A stretch of 64,000 nt of DNA, from positions 1 through 64,000 of the forward strand of contig WHTT01000014.1 in NCBI GenBank assembly GCA_009377605.1, given 5' to 3'. The notes beneath the pieces are model-generated. The model had not been told where the DNA came from. It did not search any database and saw nothing but the letters and a program-made list of their open reading frames with translations. Of this stretch, positions 21,121 through 29,618 are shown in pieces. How positions within the stretch are numbered: position 1 is the stretch's first letter; every line of letters starts with the position of its first letter. Origin of the DNA: Luteitalea sp. GTDB lineage: Bacteria; Acidobacteriota; Vicinamibacteria; Vicinamibacterales; Vicinamibacteraceae. Made by a program: the position numbers and the translations under genes.

Positions 21121-23997
21121 TCAGTATGAGAGCCGGAGGACGAGCTGGGCCGAGCGTGGGAGTTGCCTGAACGTCGTCGAGCCAAAGAGCGGATTGAACG
21201 TCTCGGTCGCCCCACTCTCGAAGCTCAAGTCGGCGCCGTTATTGGTGACGTTGAAGACGTCCAGGCCCGCATCGAGCGTGAGCGCACGCCACAAGAATCG
21301 GCGACCGATGCGCACGTTCCACGTGTGGAGTGTCGGTGTCCGCAACTGGCCCTCGCCCCGCGTCGGAAACGCAAAGCGGAGCGTTGTCGCAAGCGGATTG
21401 GCGACGACGCGGCCATTCGAAAGCGTGACGGTCTCCGGCCCGAATGCGGGGTCCGGTGAGTCGAGGCTCGAGATGATGGGTCCGGACCACGCGCCTGACT
21501 GGAACGCATAGGTACTGGCAAGGAGAAGCTGCCACGGTCCAGTGTAGGTAACGCCGACCCTCACGATGTGGTTCTGCCACTGCGCGCTGCCGGTGCCGCG
21601 CTGGCTCATGTGCCCATCGGAGAGGCTGTTCGCGTCGGTCGATGGCGTGCCGGTGGAGCCGGTTGGGCTGCCGATGCCCTTGTCGTTGGCAAACGCCTGT
21701 GGCTGGATGAACGCAGCGGGGTCGTTCGGCTGCCAGGTGCCGGCTATGTGCCGCCACTGCCGGACGTAGCTCGCGATCCCTTCGAGGCGGGCCGTGCGCT
21801 TTGTCAGCGCGACCTCGAACGAGCTGTAAACAGGCGAGTTCCATTGGTTGTTCGTTGCCAGGTAGAGCTCGTTGAACGCTTCGTCCTCGTATCCGACAAA
21901 GCTGTTGTCCCGGTACTGAGCATTCGTCTCCACGAAGGTGAGCCGATCGCGGAACCGGCGGCGCACGACGTCCACTCGGGCCGTGACGTTGCCACCAAGT
22001 TGCGTCTCATAACCCGTTCCCCATTCGTGAATGAACGGTTGGTGGAGATTCCGATCGATCGTCCTGTCCGGGCGTACAGCGAGGGTGGCTGGCGTCTCAT
22101 AGACGGTTTCGAACGTCCCATCGAGATCGAGGTCGTACAGGTCGCGCCGGCCCAATGCCGACGTCCCAGCGGATATGCGCGTTTGGGAAGGGTGGTCGTG
22201 AACTCGTACCCAATGCGCCCGGACCACGTTGCGCCCGTTCCTGGTCAGCGCGTAGTTGACGCCAAGACGGGGGCCAATCTCGGTCGTGCGCTGCGTCGTG
22301 ACATCGAAGAGACGATCTGTCCACGCGATGCGATCGATTCGGATGCCAGCGTTGATCGTGAGGTTGACGATGGGGCGCCAGGCGTCCTGGACGTAGACGG
22401 CGAGGTCTTCACCTTCCCGCCGAGAGTTGGTCAGCTCGGTGCCATCGACAATCTGGCGATGAAATGGTTGAACCGTGCCGTCCAGGACGCTCGGCTCGCG
22501 AAGCACGGCTTCTTCGAAGACGAACCCGTCGTTGACATAGAAGGTACGAAGACCGACCTCGATACGCGGCTGCGCGTAAGCGCCGACCTGGAGCTCGTGA
22601 GATCCGAGTAGATGACTGGCGAAGAGGGTGGCATCGAACGACAAGGTGAGCTTGGAATTGGGTTGTTCGTTCCAGGCCGTCACGGGCGAGTCCAAATTGG
22701 CGAGCCGGCCATTGCCGACGAGGCGGCCACCCGACGGAATCGTGTCCTGAAAGACGCGTCGCAACGGTTCGTCAATTCCAGGGTCTCTGTCGTCGTTGCG
22801 CTTGTCGTTGTAGCTCGCGCCAAAGCGGGTCGTCAGCCGGTCTGACCAGATCGATGACAACCGGACGGAGGCTCCATTGCCGCCCGCCGCCTCAGTAGTT
22901 GGGTGCTCGACCACGGCGGTCGCGGACGTGACCGGATTGACGTCTCGTTGATAGAACCCCTCCAGTCGATGCGCGTTGGATAATTGGCCATTGAGCTTGG
23001 TGAACCAGAAATGCGCCTCGTTTGTGCCGTCGAACGGCGCAAACCCGGGAACCAACGCGCGCAGCGCCTCGAGCTCCGTTGAGGTGCGGCTGATCCCATT
23101 CTCGACGTCGACGTAGCGATAAGCCCCGAACGCCCACAGGCGATCTCTCACAACCGGTCCGCCGAGCGACAAGTCCACGTGGCGCTGATCTACCGTGCTG
23201 CTCGTGCCCCCGGGCGTGTTGGAGGCGTTCCAGGCGCGTGGCTGGAGAAACGCGCTTGTCGTGCCGCGGAGCTCGTTCGTGCCGCTGGCCGTCGCAATGT
23301 TGATGACACCGCCCACGCCCAAGGGAGACGACGCATCCACGCCGGCAGTCTTGACTTGAATGTCGTCGATCAGGTCCGTATTCAATCCTATGTAGCCGAC
23401 GCCGGAGAGAAGGGCTGGAGCCACGTCTGCGCCATCGATCTGTATGACGTTGGTGTTGGCGGCGGCGCCATGAACGTAGAAGAACTTCTCGTTGTTCGCC
23501 CATTCGGCGGTCGTCACGCCGGGCGCCAAGGTTAGCGCGCCAAACCACTCCCGGCGTTCTGACAGTGGCATCGAGCGAAGCAGCCTCCCGCTGATCTGAA
23601 CCGACTGCCCTGCGTTCTGTGTTTCGAGGAGGGGAGTCTCTTGCGTGACCTCGACCGTCTCGTCGATGGAACCGATCGTCATCACGATATTGAGGTCTCG
23701 ATTGCCGCCGGCCCGCACGGTGACGCGAGATTCAGGCGACTCGAAGCTCGGGAGCGTTGCGACAATGACGTAGTCGCCTGGTGGAAGGTCCAGGAGGCGG
23801 TATGAGCCGTCACTATGCGTTGTCGCCGCGTGGATGCCAGGAACAGTCTCGCTCGTTGCAACGATGGAGACACCGGGGAGCACCGCACCCTGTTCATCCG
23901 CCACGACACCTCGAACGCTCCCGTTCGCCGTCGTCTGAGCATGCACGGACGACGCGGAGAGAAGCGCAAGGAACAACAGGCTGGAAATGCGGTACAT
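21121..23997 (-). CDS. TonB-dependent receptor with N-terminal carboxypeptidase-like regulatory domain
   Basis: 958 residues. A signal peptide (MYRISSLLFLALLSASSVHA) leads into a CarboxypepD_reg domain (GVVADEQGAVLPGVSIVATS), then a plug (SMPLSERREWFGALTLAPGV, VIQIDGADVAPALLSGVGYI) and a long barrel. The protein ends SAQLVLRLSY, with the C-terminal aromatic residue typical of outer-membrane barrels. It should import a substrate with TonB energy. It forms an operon with the S8 peptidase and runs towards the lasso genes. Exporter-less proteobacterial lasso clusters often carry such a receptor, so a lasso peptide is a reasonable candidate ligand. Acidobacterial genomes hold many such receptors, so chance adjacency is possible. 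Confidence 0.9.
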   Translation of the reverse strand: MYRISSLLFLALLSASSVHAQTTANGSVRGVVADEQGAVLPGVSIVATSETVPGIHAATTHSDGSYRLLDLPPGDYVIVATLPSFESPESRVTVRAGGNRDLNIVMTIGSIDETVEVTQETPLLETQNAGQSVQISGRLLRSMPLSERREWFGALTLAPGVTTAEWANNEKFFYVHGAAANTNVIQIDGADVAPALLSGVGYIGLNTDLIDDIQVKTAGVDASSPLGVGGVINIATASGTNELRGTTSAFLQPRAWNASNTPGGTSSTVDQRHVDLSLGGPVVRDRLWAFGAYRYVDVENGISRTSTELEALRALVPGFAPFDGTNEAHFWFTKLNGQLSNAHRLEGFYQRDVNPVTSATAVVEHPTTEAAGGNGASVRLSSIWSDRLTTRFGASYNDKRNDDRDPGIDEPLRRVFQDTIPSGGRLVGNGRLANLDSPVTAWNEQPNSKLTLSFDATLFASHLLGSHELQVGAYAQPRIEVGLRTFYVNDGFVFEEAVLREPSVLDGTVQPFHRQIVDGTELTNSRREGEDLAVYVQDAWRPIVNLTINAGIRIDRIAWTDRLFDVTTQRTTEIGPRLGVNYALTRNGRNVVRAHWVRVHDHPSQTRISAGTSALGRRDLYDLDLDGTFETVYETPATLAVRPDRTIDRNLHQPFIHEWGTGYETQLGGNVTARVDVVRRRFRDRLTFVETNAQYRDNSFVGYEDEAFNELYLATNNQWNSPVYSSFEVALTKRTARLEGIASYVRQWRHIAGTWQPNDPAAFIQPQAFANDKGIGSPTGSTGTPSTDANSLSDGHMSQRGTGSAQWQNHIVRVGVTYTGPWQLLLASTYAFQSGAWSGPIISSLDSPDPAFGPETVTLSNGRVVANPLATTLRFAFPTRGEGQLRTPTLHTWNVRIGRRFLWRALTLDAGLDVFNVTNNGADLSFESGATETFNPLFGSTTFRQLPRSAQLVLRLSY

Positions 23998-24136
23998 CTG
24001 TAGGTACTCCTCTTCCGGGTCGAGACAAAGATGCTACGCAGGGGATAGGTCAGAATGCGCGGTGACGTTCAAAGCCGAAGCAGAACGTGACCAGGCTTCC
24101 AAAGTGCCTGTGCCACACGTACATCACAGAGTCGTA

Positions 24137-24162
24137 GCAACATCACTTATAGGTGATGTTGC
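24137..24162. promoter_or_regulatory. Perfect palindrome upstream of the receptor operon
   Basis: GCAACATCAC-TTATAG-GTGATGTTGC has 10-base perfect arms and a 6-base AT-rich spacer. It lies about 140 bases upstream of the receptor start and about 210 bases before the cupin gene on the other strand. It looks like a dimeric repressor or activator site; the hairpin alternative is possible but no T-run follows. Confidence 0.5.
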
Positions 24163-24370
24163 TTACTCGACGATGCACTCGCCGAGGCCTGCATGTACCC
24201 AGAACGCGGGCGCCGCTGGCGGCACAGGTCGCGGGTAGGACGTCTTGCCGCAGCCGGTGGCACGCCTGGTGAACTGTCATGCGGTTTGAGTGAATCAGGA
24301 CGAGGTGGTTATGATTGTGTCGGCCTTGGTCGCAGCCGACAGGTAACCATTTTCACCCGGAGTGAATCAG

Positions 24371-24772
24371 ATGAATCGACGTGTGAGCTTTTGTGCAGGA
24401 ATCCTAACGGGCACGGCGCTGACCTGCGGCGCGTGGCTCGCCGTTCAGGCGCTGCCCAATGAGGTGCGCGCCCAAGCCGGCACGACCGGCCAGAAGAACA
24501 CCAGCCGCATCGTGCTGGAGAACGACCGCGTGCGCGTGAAGGACGCGACTTTTTATCCTGGCGACGAGAACCCCGGCATGCACACCCACGACTTGCCGCA
24601 CGTCGGTGTCATCATCGAGGGCGGGACGCTCATGTTCCGGTCGCCGAATGAGGAGACCGAGACCGTGGAGCTCGAAGCCGGCGGCGTCGGTTATCGCGAA
24701 GCCAATGTGACGCACGAGCCCATCAATACAGGCAGCAACCCGGTCCGTGTGATCGAGGTGGAGATTAAGTAG
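24371..24772 (+). CDS. Exported cupin-domain protein
   Basis: 133 residues from the ATG at 24371, which has CGGAG eight bases upstream; an in-frame GTG lies 9 bases earlier. A signal-like hydrophobic N-terminus ([20 protein letters not shown]) precedes a small cupin fold: [20 protein letters not shown] contains the metal-binding His pair, and [18 protein letters not shown] the second cupin motif. It is a single-domain cupin with no clear substrate. Its 3' end overlaps the decayed end of the YdeI-like gene on the other strand. Confidence 0.75.
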   Translation: MNRRVSFCAGILTGTALTCGAWLAVQALPNEVRAQAGTTGQKNTSRIVLENDRVRVKDATFYPGDENPGMHTHDLPHVGVIIEGGTLMFRSPNEETETVELEAGGVGYREANVTHEPINTGSNPVRVIEVEIK

Positions 24773-25188
24773 CCACGTCGGCGGCGCCGGCGGTGTCGTC
24801 CCAAACAGGCCGCCATGGTGCGAGGTCTGTTCTCGTACGAGTAGATCCCGGATCTGTTCTCTTTGCGCGCCTCGAACGCCCGCAAACCAGCCGGCTGCAT
24901 GAGCCCCTGTCCGCCAAGCTCCTCGGCTCGTTTGATATTGATCGCGCTCCAGACACTCGCGGGCTTGCGCGGCGTGAAGCGGATCGTATAGCTGACCTCG
25001 TCGATGCTCTTGCGGACGGCGTCGATCCAGCCGAAGCAGAGTGCCTCGTCGACCGACTGGGGCCAGGTAAGGCTTGGCTTGCCCGAGCCGGTCTTGTAGT
25101 AGCCCACCCAGAGCTCCCGCGCCTTCTCGTGATTGGCCTCGAGCCAGCGCCGGAAATCGGACTGTCGTCGAAAGAACCTGGGCTTCAT
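24691..25188 (-). pseudogene. YdeI/OmdA-like protein, C-terminally truncated
   Basis: The first 118 or so residues match YdeI-like proteins well: FRRWLEANHEKARELWVGYY, LTWPQSVDEALCFGWIDAVR, then FTPRKPASVWSAIN and GIYSYENRP. Full-length relatives continue with about 70 more residues holding the conserved FFxxQPPxYRR helix region. Here the frame runs into unrelated residues ([17 protein letters not shown]) that overlap the cupin gene. I read this as a 3' deletion, so the product is probably inactive, although the frame is open to 24691. Confidence 0.65.
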
Positions 25189-25196
25189 CGATGGTG

Positions 25197-26492
25197 TCAG
25201 CTCGAGCGCTCACTCAACCCGTGGCGGCGAAGCGCGTCTCGAACGGCGTCGCTGCCTTCAATGGCCCCAGGGAGCGTCGCGCCGGCTCGAATCAGCGCAT
25301 CGACCGTTGCGCCGTAGTCGCCCGTCTTCGCGTACCAGCCGTTCTCGGAACCGTAGATGGCCCAGCGCAGCGGCGTTCCGCTGAAGTCGGCGTCGGTCAG
25401 CTCCAGCGGTGGATCGAAGCGCAGAACGTCACGCGCCATGTCCGGGTTGCCGTGAAACGCGGCCCAGTGGAGCGGCGTCGCCTGGTGCTGACCTCTGGCG
25501 TCCGGCGGCCAGCCACACTCCAGCATGAGCCGGACGACCGAAATCTCGTTGTTGCGCGCGGCGTGCGCCACCTGGCGGTGGTCCGCTTCGGATAGACGAC
25601 CGATGATGTCGGGCTGCTCGGCTCGGATCGCGTGCACCGCCGCTTCATCGCCACGCCAGCAGGCGTCGATGAGCCGAACATCTGCCGGGCTGTGGTCGAG
25701 CAGGACTTGCAGAATGTCCTGGTGACCGAACTTCCTGGCGACGCCGTGCACCGAGACATGGAAGCCAAGCGTCCACTGGTAGATGGTGCCGCCAGCCTTC
25801 TTGTCGACCATCGGGAAGCACTCGTCGCTCACCCGCATCCGGATGCCATCCGGATCGGCATCGAGATGCCGCCGCACGAGATCCAGATCGCCGAGCGCGA
25901 CTCCCATGAGGATGTCGGTCTTGCAGCCGCGCGAGACCAGATAGCGAGCCACGTCTTGCCGATCGCCGACCATATACTGCGCGGGCGTCGATTCATGATC
26001 CACGTCGCGCGCATCGATCTCGGCACCGTGATCGAGCAGGTATTCTGCAATGTCGACCCTGCTGACGAAGTGCAGCGGCGTCTGGCCATCCCCGCCGCGC
26101 GCATGGACCGAGCCGGGATCTTGCGCGATGAGCTCCCGTAGTCTGTCCATCATGCCGAGCCGCGCGGCCGCGTGCGGATCCACTGCCGCGCCACGCTCGA
26201 TGGCATACGCTGCGAGCTCGGGATCTGCGCAGTCGAGGAGCCCAAAGCCGCCCGCCCACCAACGGGTCCTGGCGTTGATGTCAGCGCCCGCATCCAGCAG
26301 CACGTCTAACATCTCGCGGCTGCGGACGTTGGTAATCGCAGGCGAATCGAATGGCCCGATGGGCTCGTTGATGAGTGCCTTGAGATCGGGATGGCGCTCG
26401 ACAATCGCGCGGACACGATCTGCGTCATCCGCTTCGAATGCCTTCTTCGCTTCGTCGACGACCTTCGTGAACTCGGGTCCGGTCGCGCCCAT
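25197..26492 (-). CDS. Ankyrin-repeat protein
   Basis: 431 residues with at least six ankyrin-type units, for example REMLDVLLDAGADINARTRW, GQTPLHFVSRVDIAEYLLDH, then GAEIDARD, and TPLHWAAFHGNPDMARDVLR. No signal peptide or membrane segment is seen, so it is probably a cytoplasmic scaffold for protein contacts; the partner is unknown. It follows the decayed YdeI-like gene on the same strand with an 8-base gap. Confidence 0.85.
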   Translation of the reverse strand: MGATGPEFTKVVDEAKKAFEADDADRVRAIVERHPDLKALINEPIGPFDSPAITNVRSREMLDVLLDAGADINARTRWWAGGFGLLDCADPELAAYAIERGAAVDPHAAARLGMMDRLRELIAQDPGSVHARGGDGQTPLHFVSRVDIAEYLLDHGAEIDARDVDHESTPAQYMVGDRQDVARYLVSRGCKTDILMGVALGDLDLVRRHLDADPDGIRMRVSDECFPMVDKKAGGTIYQWTLGFHVSVHGVARKFGHQDILQVLLDHSPADVRLIDACWRGDEAAVHAIRAEQPDIIGRLSEADHRQVAHAARNNEISVVRLMLECGWPPDARGQHQATPLHWAAFHGNPDMARDVLRFDPPLELTDADFSGTPLRWAIYGSENGWYAKTGDYGATVDALIRAGATLPGAIEGSDAVRDALRRHGLSERSS

Positions 26493-26550
26493 ATCTCGCT
26501 CACCGCCACGATACCAGATGGTACGCTTCTAGGGGAAGGGAAACGGAGAC

Positions 26551-26655
26551 GGCCCTTCGACTCGCTTCGCTCGCTCAGGGCATTCGACTCGTCTGCGGCT
26601 TGCCATGAGCGAGGCTGACGGCTCGCCGAAGGTGGGCCGTCAGACGAGTCGAATG
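26551..26655. repeat. Inverted repeat pair upstream of the methyltransferase
   Basis: A short palindromic unit, GCCCTTCGACTCGCTTCGCT followed by CGCTCAGGGC, is joined to a perfect 15-base inverted repeat: CATTCGACTCGTCTG at 26581-26595 and CAGACGAGTCGAATG at 26641-26655. The unit resembles REP-type elements. It covers the earliest in-frame ATG of the methyltransferase, arguing for a later start. Confidence 0.6.
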
Positions 26656-26697
26656 GGAAACAGGAACCTTTTGCGCCATCCGAGCGTCCATGCGGAA

Positions 26698-27435
26698 ATG
26701 CCAAAGATGTACGACGAGCTCGCCTCGTGGTGGCCGCTTCTTTCCTCGCCGGACGAGTACGCAGAGGAAGCGACGTTCTACGGCGACGCGCTCGCGGCGG
26801 CGTGCGAGCGGCCGCCCAAGACCGTTCTCGAGCTGGGCAGTGGTGGCGGCAACAATGCCTCGCATCTGAAGACGCGCTTCGAGCTGGTGCTCGTCGAGCC
26901 GTCAGCCGGGATGCGGGCGGTCAGCCGCGGGCTGAACCCGGAGTGCGAGCACGTCGACGGCGACATGCGGACGGCGAGGCTGGGCCGTCAGTTCGATGCC
27001 GTCTTCGTCCACGACGCCGTCTGCTACATGACGAAGGAATCCGACCTGCGGATGGCAATCGAGACGACGTTTCTCCACTGCAGGCCAGGAGGTGCTGCGC
27101 TGTTTGCACCCGACTTCATCCGGGAGAACTTTCGCTCTTCGACCGACCACGGCGGTCACGACAGCCAGACAGGTGGCCTTCGGTACCTCGAATGGACGTG
27201 GGATCCGGACCCAGCCGACACCACGTACGTTGTCGACTACGCTTACCTGCTGCGCACGCCGAACGGCGAGATGCGCGTCGAGCACGACCGGCACGTCGAA
27301 GGTCTGTTCGCCCGAGCAGACTGGCTCCGCCTGCTGTCGGCGGCGGGGTTCGAGCCGCGCGCCGTGCCGTTCGAGCATTCGGACCTGGAGCCTGGCTCAC
27401 ACGAAGTGTTCGTGGCGAAGAAGCCGGGCCGCTGA
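26698..27435 (+). CDS. Class I SAM-dependent methyltransferase
   Basis: 245 residues if translation starts at 26698 (MPKMYDELASWWPLLSSPDE). In-frame ATGs at 26605 and 26653 lie in an inverted repeat and are less likely. Motif I is VLELGSGGGNNASHL, motif II-like VLVEPSAGM, and the post-II region RQFDAVFVHDAVCYMT. The ending GSHEVFVAKKPGR is typical. It transfers a methyl group from SAM to an unknown small substrate. It is monocistronic by spacing, 55 bases before the Ada-AlkA fusion gene. Confidence 0.8.
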   Translation: MPKMYDELASWWPLLSSPDEYAEEATFYGDALAAACERPPKTVLELGSGGGNNASHLKTRFELVLVEPSAGMRAVSRGLNPECEHVDGDMRTARLGRQFDAVFVHDAVCYMTKESDLRMAIETTFLHCRPGGAALFAPDFIRENFRSSTDHGGHDSQTGGLRYLEWTWDPDPADTTYVVDYAYLLRTPNGEMRVEHDRHVEGLFARADWLRLLSAAGFEPRAVPFEHSDLEPGSHEVFVAKKPGR

Positions 27436-27490
27436 TCCATGTCTGAAAGCGGCTAGTCAGGGAGCCAGCTCAGGGCGTATCGTCTCCCCG

Positions 27491-28972
27491 ATGCACGACC
27501 TCCCAGGCTTCGACCGCGCGTCCCTGGACCGCGCGCGCCTGAGCCGCGACCCGCGCTTCGACGGGAAGTTCTTCATCGCGGTGACCTCGACCGGCATCTA
27601 CTGCAGGCCAATCTGTCCCGTTCGAAGTCCGAAGCCGGCACACATACGCTATTACGCCACAGCCGCCGCGGCAGCCGCCGCCGGTTTTCGTCCCTGCCTA
27701 CGCTGTCGTCCCGAAGCCGCGCCCGGCACGCCGGCGTGGCTCGGCACATCAGCCGTTGTGCGCCGAGCGCTGCGGCTGATCGACGATGGCGCCTTGGATC
27801 ACGACTCGGTGGACGAGCTCGCGGCGCGCGTGGGGATCGGGTCGCGTCACCTCCATCGTCTGTTCTTGCAGCACGTGGGCGCGTCGCCCATCACATTTGC
27901 GCAGACGCGCCGGCTCCACTTCGCCAAGCGCCTCCTCGACGAGACCGATCTGCCGATCACGGAGATTGCGCTGGCGGCAGGCTTCCGAAGCCTGCGGCGC
28001 TTCAACGCCGCCTTTCAGGGGACCTACGGGCGCGCACCGCGCGAGCTCCGGGGAGGCCGGCGCGGCGGGCTCGCCACCGACGACCGAGACGAAGTGGTTC
28101 TGAGGCTGGCGTTCCGCCCGCCGTACGACTGGATTCAGGTGCGCGACTATCTCGCCGCGCGCGCGGTGCCCGGAGTCGAGCGCGTCGACTCACGCGGCTA
28201 CGCCCGCACGGTCGCTTCGGAGGCTGGACACGCCGTCGTGTGCGTGCGGGCTCTAGACAACGAGGATGCGCTGGAGCTCCGCGTCAGGGGCGCCGTGCCG
28301 GCGGCGCTGTTCCAGCTTTCCTCGGCCGTGCGTCGCGCGTTCGACCTTGCCGCCGACTCGGCGCGGATTGCCAACGCCCTGGCTCCGGATCCACTGCTTG
28401 CTTCGCTGGTCGAGCGCAGCCCAGGGCTCCGTATTCCCGGTGCCTGGGATCCCTTCGAATGCGCGGTGCGTGCTGCGCTCGGCGAGCACCAGAGCGTTGC
28501 GGCAGCGCGGACACGGGCAGCGCGCGTGGTGGCGCGCTGCGGGCGCCCGATTGCAGATGGATGCGACGGGTTGACGCACCTGTTCCCATCAACGGGTGCC
28601 CTCGCCGCCGCCGACCTCGAAGGGCTTGGTCTCTCGGCCACACGGATCAACACCCTGCGCGTGCTCGCGCGCGTCGTCTCTGAAGGCGCGCTCGACCTCG
28701 ACGGCCCCGTCGAGGGGGTGGGTGCCGCGCTGCGATCGCTGTGCGGGTTCGATGCCTCGATGGCGCAGTATGTCGCGCTCCGCGCACTCGGCGAGCCAGA
28801 CGCGTTTCCGTCTGCAGATCCCCTGCTTCGTCGCAGGGCCGCTCCCAATGGCATGCCGCTGACCACCCGCGGACTCGAAGCACGTGCCGAGGCGTGGCGG
28901 CCCTGGCGCGGTTACGCGGCGCTGCATCTCTGGCGCGCAGCCGACCATCCCGGTCCGCATGCGCGGAGGTGA
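27491..28972 (+). CDS. Ada-AlkA fusion: adaptive-response regulator with 3-methyladenine DNA glycosylase
   Basis: 493 residues from the ATG at 27491; upstream in-frame sequence belongs to the previous gene. The Ada zinc domain has four cysteines at 38, 42, 69 and 72 (GIYCRPICP, FRPCLRCRP). An AraC-type HTH pair follows (about 95-190). Then comes an AlkA-like glycosylase: a helix-hairpin-helix region around FDASMAQYVALRALGEPDAF and a DAFPSADPLLRR stretch that aligns with the catalytic Asp region of AlkA. The protein both senses alkyl-phosphotriesters and excises alkylated bases. Such fusions are known in actinobacteria and other phyla. Confidence 0.9.
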   Translation: MHDLPGFDRASLDRARLSRDPRFDGKFFIAVTSTGIYCRPICPVRSPKPAHIRYYATAAAAAAAGFRPCLRCRPEAAPGTPAWLGTSAVVRRALRLIDDGALDHDSVDELAARVGIGSRHLHRLFLQHVGASPITFAQTRRLHFAKRLLDETDLPITEIALAAGFRSLRRFNAAFQGTYGRAPRELRGGRRGGLATDDRDEVVLRLAFRPPYDWIQVRDYLAARAVPGVERVDSRGYARTVASEAGHAVVCVRALDNEDALELRVRGAVPAALFQLSSAVRRAFDLAADSARIANALAPDPLLASLVERSPGLRIPGAWDPFECAVRAALGEHQSVAAARTRAARVVARCGRPIADGCDGLTHLFPSTGALAAADLEGLGLSATRINTLRVLARVVSEGALDLDGPVEGVGAALRSLCGFDASMAQYVALRALGEPDAFPSADPLLRRRAAPNGMPLTTRGLEARAEAWRPWRGYAALHLWRAADHPGPHARR

Positions 28973-29025
28973 TCACGTCCGAAAGCGGCGAGTACAGCCC
29001 ACGCGACGAGCGTAGTGTCATCCGC

Positions 29026-29532
29026 ATGCAGGATCGCACCGCTCGTCGTGAAGTCATCAACCTGGTCGTGGTCTCAACGCTCTTGTTCGGCGTCCTGTCA
29101 ATGCCCGGCGTCTCTTACAGTGACGCCGGGCAGGTGGGTGACCAGACACAGCCGCGCCCTGACGAGGCATCCGACATCGCCGCGCTGACGACGCTCAATG
29201 AAGACTATGTGCAGGCCGTCCGGAGCTCTGACGTGAAGCGGTTCGAGGAGATCCTGGCAGACGACTTTCTCTGCACACTGGGCGACGGATCGCAGATCGA
29301 TCGAAGGCATTTCCTGGAAGAGATCGCCAAGCCGATGAAGGCTTCGAATCTCGAGGTCCACGACGTCAACGTGCGCCTCATGGGCGACGTCGCGATCGTT
29401 CACGCGCGGACCTCGTACACGACCGAGGATGGCGAGCCGGGAGAGTCCCGCTACACGGACGTCTGGGCACGACGCGATGGCCGCTGGCTCGCGGTCTCGG
29501 CACAGATCACGCGCGTGGCCGCCACCAAGTGA
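29026..29532 (+). CDS. Exported SnoaL/DUF4440-like protein
   Basis: 168 residues from the ATG at 29026; the frame is open further upstream, but that part overlaps the glycosylase gene. A hydrophobic N-terminal segment (VINLVVVSTLLFGVLSMPGV) suggests export or an anchor. The NTF2-like cone fold shows in LTTLNEDYVQAVRSSDVKRF, ILADDFLCTLGDGSQIDRRH and YTDVWARRDGRWLAVSAQIT. Members have diverse or unknown roles. Nothing in the sequence fixes a substrate. Confidence 0.75.
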   Translation: MQDRTARREVINLVVVSTLLFGVLSMPGVSYSDAGQVGDQTQPRPDEASDIAALTTLNEDYVQAVRSSDVKRFEEILADDFLCTLGDGSQIDRRHFLEEIAKPMKASNLEVHDVNVRLMGDVAIVHARTSYTTEDGEPGESRYTDVWARRDGRWLAVSAQITRVAATK

Positions 29533-29618
29533 GCGCGGCCAGCACGGGCTAGCGGCTGAATGTTGCGGGTGGCCGGCGGAGGGACCGGCGCCTTGTCATT
29601 GGAGGGAGGGGTGTTCCG

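Noticed and set aside
24099-24116. TGGCACAGGCACTTTGGA on the minus strand before the receptor gene
   Set aside because: The -24 half fits sigma-54 but there is no GC at -12, so it is not a credible promoter.
25197-26492. Ankyrin protein as a secreted effector
   Set aside because: No secretion signal and no secretion-system genes in the window.
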